Made by a program: the position numbers and the translations under genes. Below are positions 1 through 6,378 of a stretch of DNA of 9,877 nucleotides, in pieces (within the stretch, counting starts at the first letter, position 1; each line of letters starts with the position of its first letter). The notes under the pieces are model-generated. The model was not told the DNA's origin. It ran no database searches and worked only from the letters and a program-made list of their open reading frames with translations. The stretch is from DAOVDI01 sp965373045 (lineage in GTDB: Bacteria; Acidobacteriota; Aminicenantia; Aminicenantales; Aminicenantaceae). The stretch is taken from contig CBDVEQ010000107.1 in assembly GCA_965373045.1 (NCBI GenBank), positions 1 through 9,877 of the forward strand, given 5' to 3'.

Positions 1-348
1 TCCTTCTGAATCTCTCTCGCGCAGCCGGGCAAGGATCATAAAACTGTTCTGCTCGACAAAATAGCTGTTCACATCCAGAAGCACTGAATATTCCGAGAGA
101 TTATACATAATGTATTCTTTAAACCTATTAAGGACATCTTCTTTCTTCCGGATGAATTCGTTCACAGTTACATTAGGCGTCGGAGAGATCACTGAGTAAG
201 ACGGAGAAAAAAGAAACAGAATAGACCCCTCGCCCAGTTCAAAGTAGAAATTCTTAAGTGTTTTTTGATGGAGATCATCAAATAATTTCCCTTCTAAAGG
301 AGGTATCTTTGTCAGATCCAGTTTGCTGAGTTCTTCGACTTCATTCAT
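1..348 (-). CDS. Partial gene of unknown function (N-terminal 116 residues)
   Basis: The minus strand is open from an ATG at 348 down to the left edge: exactly 116 codons, no stop. I chose this start because an AAGAGG ribosome-binding site lies 8 nt upstream (357-362) and the same frame is closed by a TGA shortly before. The protein begins MNEVEELSKLDL and has no signal peptide or long hydrophobic segment, so it is probably cytoplasmic. It mixes short hydrophobic strands (for example SILFLF near residue 42) with charged helices (a stretch near 67-80 rich in K, E and R), which suggests an alpha/beta fold. I do not recognise the family. It begins 59 nt after the stop of the lipoate-family gene on the same strand, so the two are probably co-transcribed. 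The C-terminus lies outside the window. Confidence 0.7.
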   Translation of the reverse strand, partial: MNEVEELSKLDLTKIPPLEGKLFDDLHQKTLKNFYFELGEGSILFLFSPSYSVISPTPNVTVNEFIRKKEDVLNRFKEYIMYNLSEYSVLLDVNSYFVEQNSFMILARLRERDSEG

Positions 349-407
349 TGGAATGACCTCTTCAAGAAATTTGATACTATCACTTCATTTTAATAATTGC
401 AAACAAG

Positions 408-1193
408 CTATCTCAGGTATGTCCAGTCGCGGCTTTCATATTTATCATGCTGCAGCGCTTGGATCTTCAGTATATCCTTACTGGAAAATTCATGTGACAA
501 ACAATCGATCCTGAAAAAATCAGAGAAACCTTGGATGAAAAAATCAACGGCTTGTTTATAAGACAATTCCCGTCCTAAAGCCTCTGACAGAGAGATGAGG
601 CTGATCTTGGACCCTAATCTGAAAGACGAAACCATTCTCAGGATCTGCTCATTTTCGCCCGTGGGAATAGAGCCGTGCTGTATAAATCTTGTGCCGACTC
701 GCTTCTGAGCACTTCCAATGACCTTTTTACCATTTACCTCAATTTCGTTTTGAGCCGGATGGGAAAAGCATGGAAAAACGCCTTTAATATACTCAACCGG
801 CGGCGCATCGGCCAGTTCGGGTTTTAATCCCATCAATTCCAGGCCCCTCATCAGCCCCAGAGAGATTTTTCTGTAGGAATCAGGCAGCCTGTCTGTAAAC
901 GTTTCTTTATCCGATGAACAGAGAGAATAGGTGATCTCATGGTCATGCAGCACCAGCTTTCCGCCAGTCATACGGCGGACAATATCGATTTCTCCGGCTT
1001 CACAGAAGGAAAGATCCGCTGCTTTTTGTATCTGCTGGGAATAACCGAGAGAGACAGTGGGATTTTTCCACCGGTAGAAGCGCAAAAATGTTTGCGGCTG
1101 TTCAGATAAAGAATTAAAAAGAAATTCATCTACAGCCATGTTCCAGGACCCTTTTTGAGGGACATTGTCGATGATCAGATGCCACTTTTTCAT
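408..1193 (-). CDS. Lipoate/octanoate protein transferase family (LipM/LplA-like)
   Basis: A 261-residue protein of the biotin/lipoate A/B ligase fold. Such enzymes attach octanoate or lipoate to a lysine of lipoyl domains (2-oxoacid dehydrogenases, GcvH) in the cytoplasm. Visible family motifs are RRMTGG (73-78), followed by LHDHEITYS (82-90), then NGKKVIGSAQKR (154-165) and QHGSI (172-176). The length and the WTYLR ending match the usual size. A cysteine at 142 in the context FPCFSHP lies where, from memory, Bacillus subtilis LipM has its catalytic cysteine. This favours an octanoyltransferase of LipM type over an ATP-dependent LplA ligase, although the conserved lysine (156/157) occurs in both. 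The start aligns with known N-termini (MKKWHLIID), but the ribosome site (AGAAAAAG) is weak. It lies 46 nt downstream of the tRNA-Gly and may be read from the same transcript. Confidence 0.88.
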   Translation of the reverse strand: MKKWHLIIDNVPQKGSWNMAVDEFLFNSLSEQPQTFLRFYRWKNPTVSLGYSQQIQKAADLSFCEAGEIDIVRRMTGGKLVLHDHEITYSLCSSDKETFTDRLPDSYRKISLGLMRGLELMGLKPELADAPPVEYIKGVFPCFSHPAQNEIEVNGKKVIGSAQKRVGTRFIQHGSIPTGENEQILRMVSSFRLGSKISLISLSEALGRELSYKQAVDFFIQGFSDFFRIDCLSHEFSSKDILKIQALQHDKYESRDWTYLR

Positions 1194-1205
1194 GTCTTTT
1201 TCTGG

Positions 1206-1225
1206 ATTCCTGTTTCTGCAGGAAT
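1206..1225. repeat. Short perfect hairpin, REP-like
   Basis: The sequence ATTCCTG-TTTCTG-CAGGAAT is a perfect 7-bp stem with a 6-nt loop. It lies between the tRNA 3' end and the lipoate-family start. It is not followed by a T-tract in either direction, so a classic terminator is unlikely. On the minus strand the hairpin is followed by CCAGAAA; hairpin-plus-ATCCAG is the form of a dispersed palindromic repeat I recall from many bacterial genomes. It could instead be a processing site between tRNA and mRNA. Confidence 0.5.
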
Positions 1226-1239
1226 AACAAATGGAAAGA

Positions 1240-1314
1240 TGGAGCGGGCAACGGGATTTGAACCCGCGACCCCGAGCTTGGGAAGCTCGTACTCTACCAC
1301 TGAGTTATGCCCGC
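1240..1314 (-). tRNA. tRNA-Gly (anticodon CCC)
   Basis: A full cloverleaf can be drawn on the minus strand. The acceptor stem is GCGGGCA/TGCCCGC, the D-arm ACTC/GAGT, the anticodon stem CGAGC/GCTCG with loop TTCCCAA, the variable loop GGGTC, and the T-arm GCGGG-TTCAAAT-CCCGT. The loop gives anticodon CCC, so it decodes the glycine codon GGG. The discriminator base is T, and the 3' CCA is encoded in the DNA (1240-1242). The size is 72 nt plus CCA. The anticodon arm resembles the CCC-type glycine tRNA of E. coli as I remember it. A promoter is visible immediately upstream, and a lipoate-metabolism gene follows 46 nt downstream. Confidence 0.96.
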
Positions 1315-1330
1315 TCTTTAATCGGCTTTT

Positions 1331-1359
1331 ATGATATCGCTTATTTCTCGATTTTTCAA
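1331..1359 (-). promoter_or_regulatory. Sigma70-type promoter for tRNA-Gly
   Basis: On the minus strand, TTGAAA (1354-1359) and TATCAT (1331-1336) are separated by exactly 17 nt. The expected transcription start is about ten bases before the mature tRNA 5' end at 1314. Both boxes are close to consensus and the placement suits a stable RNA gene. It could also drive the lipoate-family gene and the next gene by readthrough. Confidence 0.6.
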
Positions 1360-1472
1360 TCCCATATCCAAACCTTATTCATAAAGAATCTAAACCCAAG
1401 TATCGCGGATGGGTATACCAATGGCTTTATTAAATTTGACAAAGGCATGAAGAAATAATAATTTAGTAATGA

Positions 1473-1607
1473 GCAAAAAAGAGGGAAGTTTACGCATTAT
1501 GTGGAACAAAGATCAAAATTGCCAAAAAAATGAATGAGTTGTTCAAACCTATAGACCCTTTTACAATAATAAAGGAAATCGAAGCGATATGGCAAAAAAA
1601 TATTTAG
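1473..1607 (+). pseudogene. Possible C-terminal relic of a receiver domain
   Basis: The frame is open from 1473 (just after a TGA at 1470-1472) to a TAG at 1605-1607, overlapping the kinase start by 19 nt. There is no credible ribosome site; the first ATG is at 1530 and would give only 25 residues. The final residues, KPIDPFTIIKEIEAIW, resemble the beta5-alpha5 end of response-regulator receivers (Lys-Pro, Asp-Pro, then an amphipathic helix ending in IW). The upstream part, ending ...KIKIAKK, does not complete a receiver and no receiver aspartate is found in 1315-1472. It may be the remnant of a receiver gene deleted when the operon was remodelled. Alternatively it is chance coding similarity, or a short leader peptide translationally coupled to the kinase. 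Confidence 0.25.
1539..1567 (+). promoter_or_regulatory. Candidate promoter for the kinase operon
   Basis: TTGTTC (1539-1544) and TACAAT (1562-1567) are separated by 17 nt, in front of the kinase start at 1589. If used, the transcript would begin near 1574, inside the likely ribosome site AAAGGA (1571-1576). That makes this an awkward fit, and the true promoter may be elsewhere in 1440-1540. The candidate also lies inside the possible receiver relic. Confidence 0.2.
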
Positions 1608-4600
1608 TCCTGATAGTGGACGACATCAAAGAGAGCAGACTTCTCCTTCGGAAGATAATTAAGAGCATGGATTATAATATACAAGAGGCTGCTAACGGCA
1701 AAGAAGGGTTGGAAATAGCCCGACTGCACAAACCTGGTCTGATCATCTCCGATATCCTCATGCCGGTAATGGATGGTTTCCAGTTTTGCAGAGAAGTAAA
1801 GAAAGATGATAAGTTAAAGAATATCCCTTTTATTATTTACACAGCCACCTACACAGACAAGAAAGATGAAGAATTCGCCTTTTCACTTGGAGTGGAAAGA
1901 TTTATTCGAAAACCCACCGGGCCGGATAAGTTTATAAAGATTATTCAAAGTGTGATTAGTAATGCAAAAAAGGGCACATTAGAACCCAAAAAGCCGATTT
2001 TTAAGGAAGAGAAAGAGATTTTAAAATTTTACAATGAGAGATTGATTAATAAACTTGAAAAAAAGACGCTGGATCTGGAAAAAGAAATCACCGAGCGCAA
2101 ACAGGTAGAAGAAAAACTAAATAAAATCAACCAGTTATACGCTACGCTAATCCAGATCAACCAGGCCATTATAAGAGAGCGGGATAAGCAAAAATTACTT
2201 CAAGAAATTTGTAATATCGCTGTCGAATTCGGCAAGTTCAAGTTAGCATGGATAGGATTAGTTGATGAAGAAAACAAATTAATTAAACCGGCTGCTTTTA
2301 GCGGAGAAGGCTCTGATTATCTGAAAAATATTAAGATTTCGCTTACCAACGATATAACCAGAAAAGGACCTACTGGCAGGTCAATTCGTGAGGGAAAGAG
2401 TGTTGTCTTTAATGATCTGGAAAACAACCCCGATTTTGCGCCCTGGCGCAAGCAGGCTCTTGAAAAAGGGTACCGCTCATCTGGAGCTTTTCCCATACGA
2501 TTAAATAACAGCGTCATTGGTTCTTTAAATGTATATGCCGTTGAAACCTATTTCTTTGATGAAGATGAGATAAAGCTGCTCGAAGAAACGGTCGCAGATA
2601 TTTCCTTTGCTTTAGAAAAATTTAGGGAAGAGGATAATCGCAAGCAGGTGGAGGAAACGCTGCGCATTGAGAGAGACAACCTGAACAACATTTTTGAGGC
2701 GATGGAAGATGGCGTTTATATTGTTAACCAACAATATGATATCCAATATGTGAATCCGGTGCTTATAAAAGAATTCGGTAATTATGAGAGTAGGAAGTGT
2801 TATGAATATTTCCACGACATAAAAGAGGTTTGCCCCTGGTGCAAGAATCTCGAGGTTTTCGCGGGAAAAACCGTGCGTTGGGAATGGTATTCAATAAAGA
2901 ACCAGAGAACGTATGACCTGATTGACACCTTGCTTAAGAATCCTGACGGCAGCATTTCAAAGCTGGAAATATTTCGCGACATCACCGAGCGCAAGCGTAC
3001 AGAGGATGCATTAAGATTATCCAAAGAGTTTTCTGAAAATTTAATAGAAACAGCTAATTCGATTATACTCACCCTTGATAAAAACGCAAATATTACAACT
3101 TTTAATACATATGCAGAAAATCTGACAGGATATAAAAAAGAAGATGTTCTAGGAAAAAATTTGTTTGAACTGTTTATTCCAGAAGGGGATCGAGAAAAGA
3201 TCCCAAGAGTCTTCAAGAATGTGCTAAGACAAATGCCTGATTTCTCATCTTATGAAAATCCCATCTTAATTAAAAACGGTTCAGAGCGGTTAATTTCCTG
3301 GAAAAATACTGTTCTTAAAAACAAATCGGGAGAACCTTATGGCGTTCTTAGTATTGGTACTGACATCACCGAGCGCAAGAAAATAGAGGATGCACTAAAA
3401 AATTCGGAGAAACAGCTAAAGATAATATTTGAATCTGCGCCGGATGCATATTATATAAACGACTTAAAAGGCATTTTATTAGCTGGCAATAAAGCCGCAG
3501 AAAAAATAACCGGGTATAAGAGGGAAGAATTAATCGGATCTAGTTTTTTAAAATTGAAATTATTATCTCCAAAGCAACTCCCGAAAGCGGCTGTGCTTTT
3601 AGCCAAAAATGCTATGGGGCAATCCACCGGACCCGATGAGTTTATTTTAAACCGGAAAGACGGTACTCAGGTTCCAGTGGAAATAATGACATTCCCAATA
3701 AAGATCAAAGATAAAACCAGGGTGTTAGCTATTGCCCGAGACATCACCAAGCGCAAGCAGGCGGAAAAAGAGACAGAAACGCTCCAAATGCGACTCCAGC
3801 AAGCACAAAAGATGGAAGCTGTCGGAACCCTCGCCGGCGGTATTGCTCATGACTTCAACAACATCCTTTCCGCTATTATTGGGTATACAGAGATAGCTCT
3901 GGATGATGTTAAAAAGGAGACTTTGCTTCATAGCAACCTGAAGGAAGTGTTCAAGGCGGGAAGGCGTGCGAAAGACCTTGTAAAACAAATTCTTGCCTTC
4001 AGCCGCCAGAGCGAACAGGAACGCCAGCGGCTTCAAGTAAAGTATCTTACTAAAGAGGCACTCAAGCTGCTAAGATCGTCACTACCCACAACTATTGAAA
4101 TCCGCCAGGACATCCAGAGTGATTCGGTTGTTCTGGCAGATCCCACCCAAATCCATCAGGTGTTGATGAATCTTTGTACAAATGCAGGCTCTGCCATGCA
4201 GGAAAAAGGCGGGGTGCTGGACGTGAAGCTTAAAGATGTGGAACTTGATACTGAGTTTACTTCTAGACATCCAGATCTCAAACCTGGCCTTTATGTGAAT
4301 TTGACAGTCAGCGATACAGGACACGGTATGTCTCCCAAGGTTCTGGAACGGATTTTTGACCCTTTTTTCACGACAAAAGAAAAAGGTGAAGGGACAGGTA
4401 TGGGGCTTTCTGTTGTTCACGGCATTGTAAAAAGTTATGGAGGAACAATCACTGCCTACAGCGAACCGGGAAAGGGGTCCACATTTAACGTTTTTTTACC
4501 TGTCACTGAAGCCAAAGCAGAATCGGAGAAAAAGAAAGAAGGAACGATCCCTAAAGGGAAAGAGCGCATTCTTTGCATTGACGATGAACAGGTTCTGGTA

Positions 4601-4942
4601 GACCTGGGAAAGCAAATGTTAGAATCCTTAGGTTACAAGGTGACAGCCAAAACAAGCAGTGTCGAAGCCCTTAAACTTTTTAAGTCACAACCCGACATGT
4701 TTGATCTTATCATCACCGATATGACGATGCCGAGTATGACAGGTGAAGAACTTGCCAAAGAGGTTTTGGCAATCCGGCCGGATATTCGTGTAATCCTATG
4801 TACCGGATTCAGCGCGAAGATCGATAAAGAAAAGGCAAAATCCATAGGTATCCGGGCATTTGTTATGAAGCCTATACTCAAACAGCAGATGGCTGAAACT
4901 GTCAGGGAAGTGCTGGATTCAAAAAAAGAAAAAGGGGGGTGA
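1589..4942 (+). CDS. Hybrid sensor histidine kinase, REC-GAF-PAS3-HisKA-HATPase-REC
   Basis: A 1117-residue cytoplasmic sensor kinase with no signal peptide or membrane segment. Residues 1-120 form a receiver (D11/D12, phospho-acceptor D55 in SDILMP, T85, K108). A charged coiled linker (about 130-180) leads to a GAF domain (about 195-345; GPTGRSIREGK, then FPIRLN). Three PAS domains follow (about 361-468, 478-597, 604-722), each ending in a DITERK/DITKRK linker. The HisKA domain has phosphorylatable H754 in GGIAHDFNN. The HATPase shows N865 (N box), D909 (DTGHGM, G1) and EGTGMGLS (G2). The C-terminal receiver (990-1110) has D1044 in TDMTMP and K-P near 1092. The first PAS carries C404, C415 and C418 (CPWC). 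AAAGGA at 1571-1576 is a ribosome site with rather long spacing (12 nt). This gene heads an operon with a receiver and an HD-GYP regulator, its probable phosphotransfer partners. The signal is unknown; an internal ligand or redox cue is inferred from the lack of membrane segments. Confidence 0.96.
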   Translation: MAKKYLVLIVDDIKESRLLLRKIIKSMDYNIQEAANGKEGLEIARLHKPGLIISDILMPVMDGFQFCREVKKDDKLKNIPFIIYTATYTDKKDEEFAFSLGVERFIRKPTGPDKFIKIIQSVISNAKKGTLEPKKPIFKEEKEILKFYNERLINKLEKKTLDLEKEITERKQVEEKLNKINQLYATLIQINQAIIRERDKQKLLQEICNIAVEFGKFKLAWIGLVDEENKLIKPAAFSGEGSDYLKNIKISLTNDITRKGPTGRSIREGKSVVFNDLENNPDFAPWRKQALEKGYRSSGAFPIRLNNSVIGSLNVYAVETYFFDEDEIKLLEETVADISFALEKFREEDNRKQVEETLRIERDNLNNIFEAMEDGVYIVNQQYDIQYVNPVLIKEFGNYESRKCYEYFHDIKEVCPWCKNLEVFAGKTVRWEWYSIKNQRTYDLIDTLLKNPDGSISKLEIFRDITERKRTEDALRLSKEFSENLIETANSIILTLDKNANITTFNTYAENLTGYKKEDVLGKNLFELFIPEGDREKIPRVFKNVLRQMPDFSSYENPILIKNGSERLISWKNTVLKNKSGEPYGVLSIGTDITERKKIEDALKNSEKQLKIIFESAPDAYYINDLKGILLAGNKAAEKITGYKREELIGSSFLKLKLLSPKQLPKAAVLLAKNAMGQSTGPDEFILNRKDGTQVPVEIMTFPIKIKDKTRVLAIARDITKRKQAEKETETLQMRLQQAQKMEAVGTLAGGIAHDFNNILSAIIGYTEIALDDVKKETLLHSNLKEVFKAGRRAKDLVKQILAFSRQSEQERQRLQVKYLTKEALKLLRSSLPTTIEIRQDIQSDSVVLADPTQIHQVLMNLCTNAGSAMQEKGGVLDVKLKDVELDTEFTSRHPDLKPGLYVNLTVSDTGHGMSPKVLERIFDPFFTTKEKGEGTGMGLSVVHGIVKSYGGTITAYSEPGKGSTFNVFLPVTEAKAESEKKKEGTIPKGKERILCIDDEQVLVDLGKQMLESLGYKVTAKTSSVEALKLFKSQPDMFDLIITDMTMPSMTGEELAKEVLAIRPDIRVILCTGFSAKIDKEKAKSIGIRAFVMKPILKQQMAETVREVLDSKKEKGG
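2978..3757 (+). repeat. Near-identical DITERK linker sequences between PAS domains
   Basis: The 18-base string gacatcaccgagcgcaag occurs exactly at 2978-2995 and 3362-3379, and with one mismatch at 3740-3757. A related copy with two mismatches (gaaatcaccgagcgcaaa) is at 2084-2101, before the GAF domain. The first three copies are 384 and 378 bases apart, one PAS module each. All are in frame and encode the alpha-helical signalling linker. They are GC-rich islands in otherwise AT-rich sensor sequence. Confidence 0.85.
4932..4942 (+). promoter_or_regulatory. Strong Shine-Dalgarno overlapping the kinase stop codon
   Basis: AAGGGGGGTGA differs at one base from the anti-Shine-Dalgarno complement AAGGAGGTGA, and it contains the kinase stop TGA (4940-4942). 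It ends 3 nt before the ATG of the stand-alone receiver. This arrangement implies translational coupling between the kinase and its receiver. Confidence 0.7.
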
Positions 4943-4945
4943 ATT

Positions 4946-5311
4946 ATGGCTCGCATTCTTATAATAGAAGATGATGTTCAATTTAGAAAGATGCTCCGAC
5001 AGATGTTGGAGAGAGAGGCATATGAAATATTGGAAGCGCCCGATGGTGCTGAGGGATTGAAAATCTACCGCGAAGAGCCAACTGATATTGTTATCACAGA
5101 CATCCTCATGGAGGGAAAGGATGGAATCGAGACGATCATAGAACTCAGGCGAGACTTTCCAGAAGTAAAAATTATCGCTATGTCTGGAGGAGGTCGTATA
5201 GCGCCAGAGTATTATTTAAATATGGCCCAAAAACTCGGTTCTCTACAGACATTGACAAAACCTTTTGACCGGAAGGAACTGCTTGAGGCAGTTCGTAATA
5301 TCCTTAAATAA
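4946..5311 (+). CDS. Single-domain response regulator (stand-alone receiver)
   Basis: A 121-residue protein that is a complete receiver and nothing more. It has the acidic pair D9/D10, phospho-acceptor D52 in VITDILME, switch residue S80 in AMSGGG, and K105 in LTKPFD. The usual proline after the DILM motif is replaced by glutamate (E56). With no output domain it probably acts as a phosphate shuttle, sink or protein-interaction switch, as CheY/Spo0F-type proteins do. It starts 3 nt after the hybrid kinase stop, with a near-perfect ribosome site, and is followed 14 nt later by the REC-HD-GYP gene. An intermediate role between the kinase and the HD-GYP regulator is a reasonable inference. It is in the same reading frame as the kinase, separated only by TGA and ATT. 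Confidence 0.94.
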   Translation: MARILIIEDDVQFRKMLRQMLEREAYEILEAPDGAEGLKIYREEPTDIVITDILMEGKDGIETIIELRRDFPEVKIIAMSGGGRIAPEYYLNMAQKLGSLQTLTKPFDRKELLEAVRNILK

Positions 5312-5325
5312 ACTGGAACAAGATA

Positions 5326-6336
5326 ATGACAATAAAGATCTTGGTCATAGATGATGAGGCTCCTGTACGGAACCTTATCAAACAGATCCTTGAGCAAAAA
5401 AAATATAACTGCACTTTGGCCTCCAGCGCACAGGAAGCCCGTAATTGTTTAAAAAAGCAAAAGTTCGAACTGCTTCTTTGCGACATGAATATGCCGGGAG
5501 AGTCCGGACTTGACTTCCTCCGGGAAGTCCTACCCAAGCATAAAGATATGGTCGCCACAATGGTGACCGCGGTAGACGATCTTCTCGTTGCAGAAGCCAT
5601 CATGGAAGTGGGGGTTTATGATTACATCATCAAACCTTTTGACCACAACGGGCTACTGATCAGTGTGGCCAATGCATTACGCCACCGCGAGCTGGAAATT
5701 GCCAATAGAGCCTATCAAGAAAAGCTGGAGCAGATGGTTTCAGAACGAACTGTCAAATTGCGGAAAGCGCTGGATGGGATCATCCACACCATAGCTTTAA
5801 CCGTCGAAACCAGGGATCCCTACACAGCAGGACATCAAAAGCGGGTGGCAAAACTTGCTTCTGCTATAGCCAAAGAGATTGGTTTTACAGAGGAGCAAGT
5901 GGAAGGAATCTTCATGGCCGGGATCATTCATGACCTCGGCAAGATATCCGTACCGGCCGAGATTCTCTCTAAGCCAACTAGATTGACTGAAAACGAATTT
6001 AATCTTATTAAGGATCACTCCCAAGTCGGCTACAATATTCTAAAGGATATAGATTTCCCCTGGCCGATAGCCCAGATGGTCCTTCAACACCACGAAAGAG
6101 TGGATGGCTCAGGATATCCCCAGGGATTATCTGGGGAGGAGATTCTCATTGAAGCCAGAATTCTTGGAGTCTCGGATGTTGTGGAGGCTATGTCCTCTCA
6201 TCGGCCTTACCGTCCTGCTCTAGGTATAGATAAGGCATTGGAGGAAATTAAAAAGAATAAAGGAATATTCTATGATCCCAAGGTAGCAGATGTTTGTTTG
6301 AAGCTCTTTTCTGAGAAAGGGTTTAAGTTCGAATAA
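5326..6336 (+). CDS. Response regulator with HD-GYP cyclic-di-GMP phosphodiesterase domain
   Basis: A 336-residue RpfG-like regulator. The receiver spans 1-118 (D9/D10, phospho-acceptor D53 in CDMNMP, T81, K103 in IIKPFD). A coiled linker (about 120-148) leads to an HD-GYP domain (about 150-330). Visible catalytic features are H170 (TAGHQKRV), H202-D203 with K206 (HDLGK), H231, H255-H256, G263-Y264-P265 in HHERVDGSGYP, and D284. All core metal-ligand positions of active HD-GYP enzymes are filled, so it is probably an active phosphodiesterase hydrolysing cyclic-di-GMP, controlled by phosphorylation of its receiver. It is the last gene of the kinase operon and the only output domain in it. No GGDEF or DNA-binding partner is in the window. 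The ribosome site (GGAA, about 9 nt upstream) is modest. The gene is followed by a convergent gene 42 nt away. Confidence 0.96.
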   Translation: MTIKILVIDDEAPVRNLIKQILEQKKYNCTLASSAQEARNCLKKQKFELLLCDMNMPGESGLDFLREVLPKHKDMVATMVTAVDDLLVAEAIMEVGVYDYIIKPFDHNGLLISVANALRHRELEIANRAYQEKLEQMVSERTVKLRKALDGIIHTIALTVETRDPYTAGHQKRVAKLASAIAKEIGFTEEQVEGIFMAGIIHDLGKISVPAEILSKPTRLTENEFNLIKDHSQVGYNILKDIDFPWPIAQMVLQHHERVDGSGYPQGLSGEEILIEARILGVSDVVEAMSSHRPYRPALGIDKALEEIKKNKGIFYDPKVADVCLKLFSEKGFKFE

Positions 6337-6378
6337 AATGTTAAAATACAGGAGAATTGAGGGATCTATCCCCTTGCT

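Noticed and set aside
1231..1458. Plus-strand 75-codon open frame starting MERWSGQRDLNPRPR
   Set aside because: Its first third is the antisense of the tRNA-Gly gene, a well-known source of spurious proteins, and it overlaps the tRNA promoter. There is no ribosome site.
1469..1537. 22-codon open frame from the ATG at 1469
   Set aside because: No ribosome site, no recognisable protein character, and it overlaps the more protein-like frame of the receiver relic.
6337..6378. Possible bidirectional terminator between the convergent genes
   Set aside because: The only hairpin (GGGA-TCTA-TCCC at 6361-6372) has a 4-bp stem and is not followed by a T-tract on either strand.
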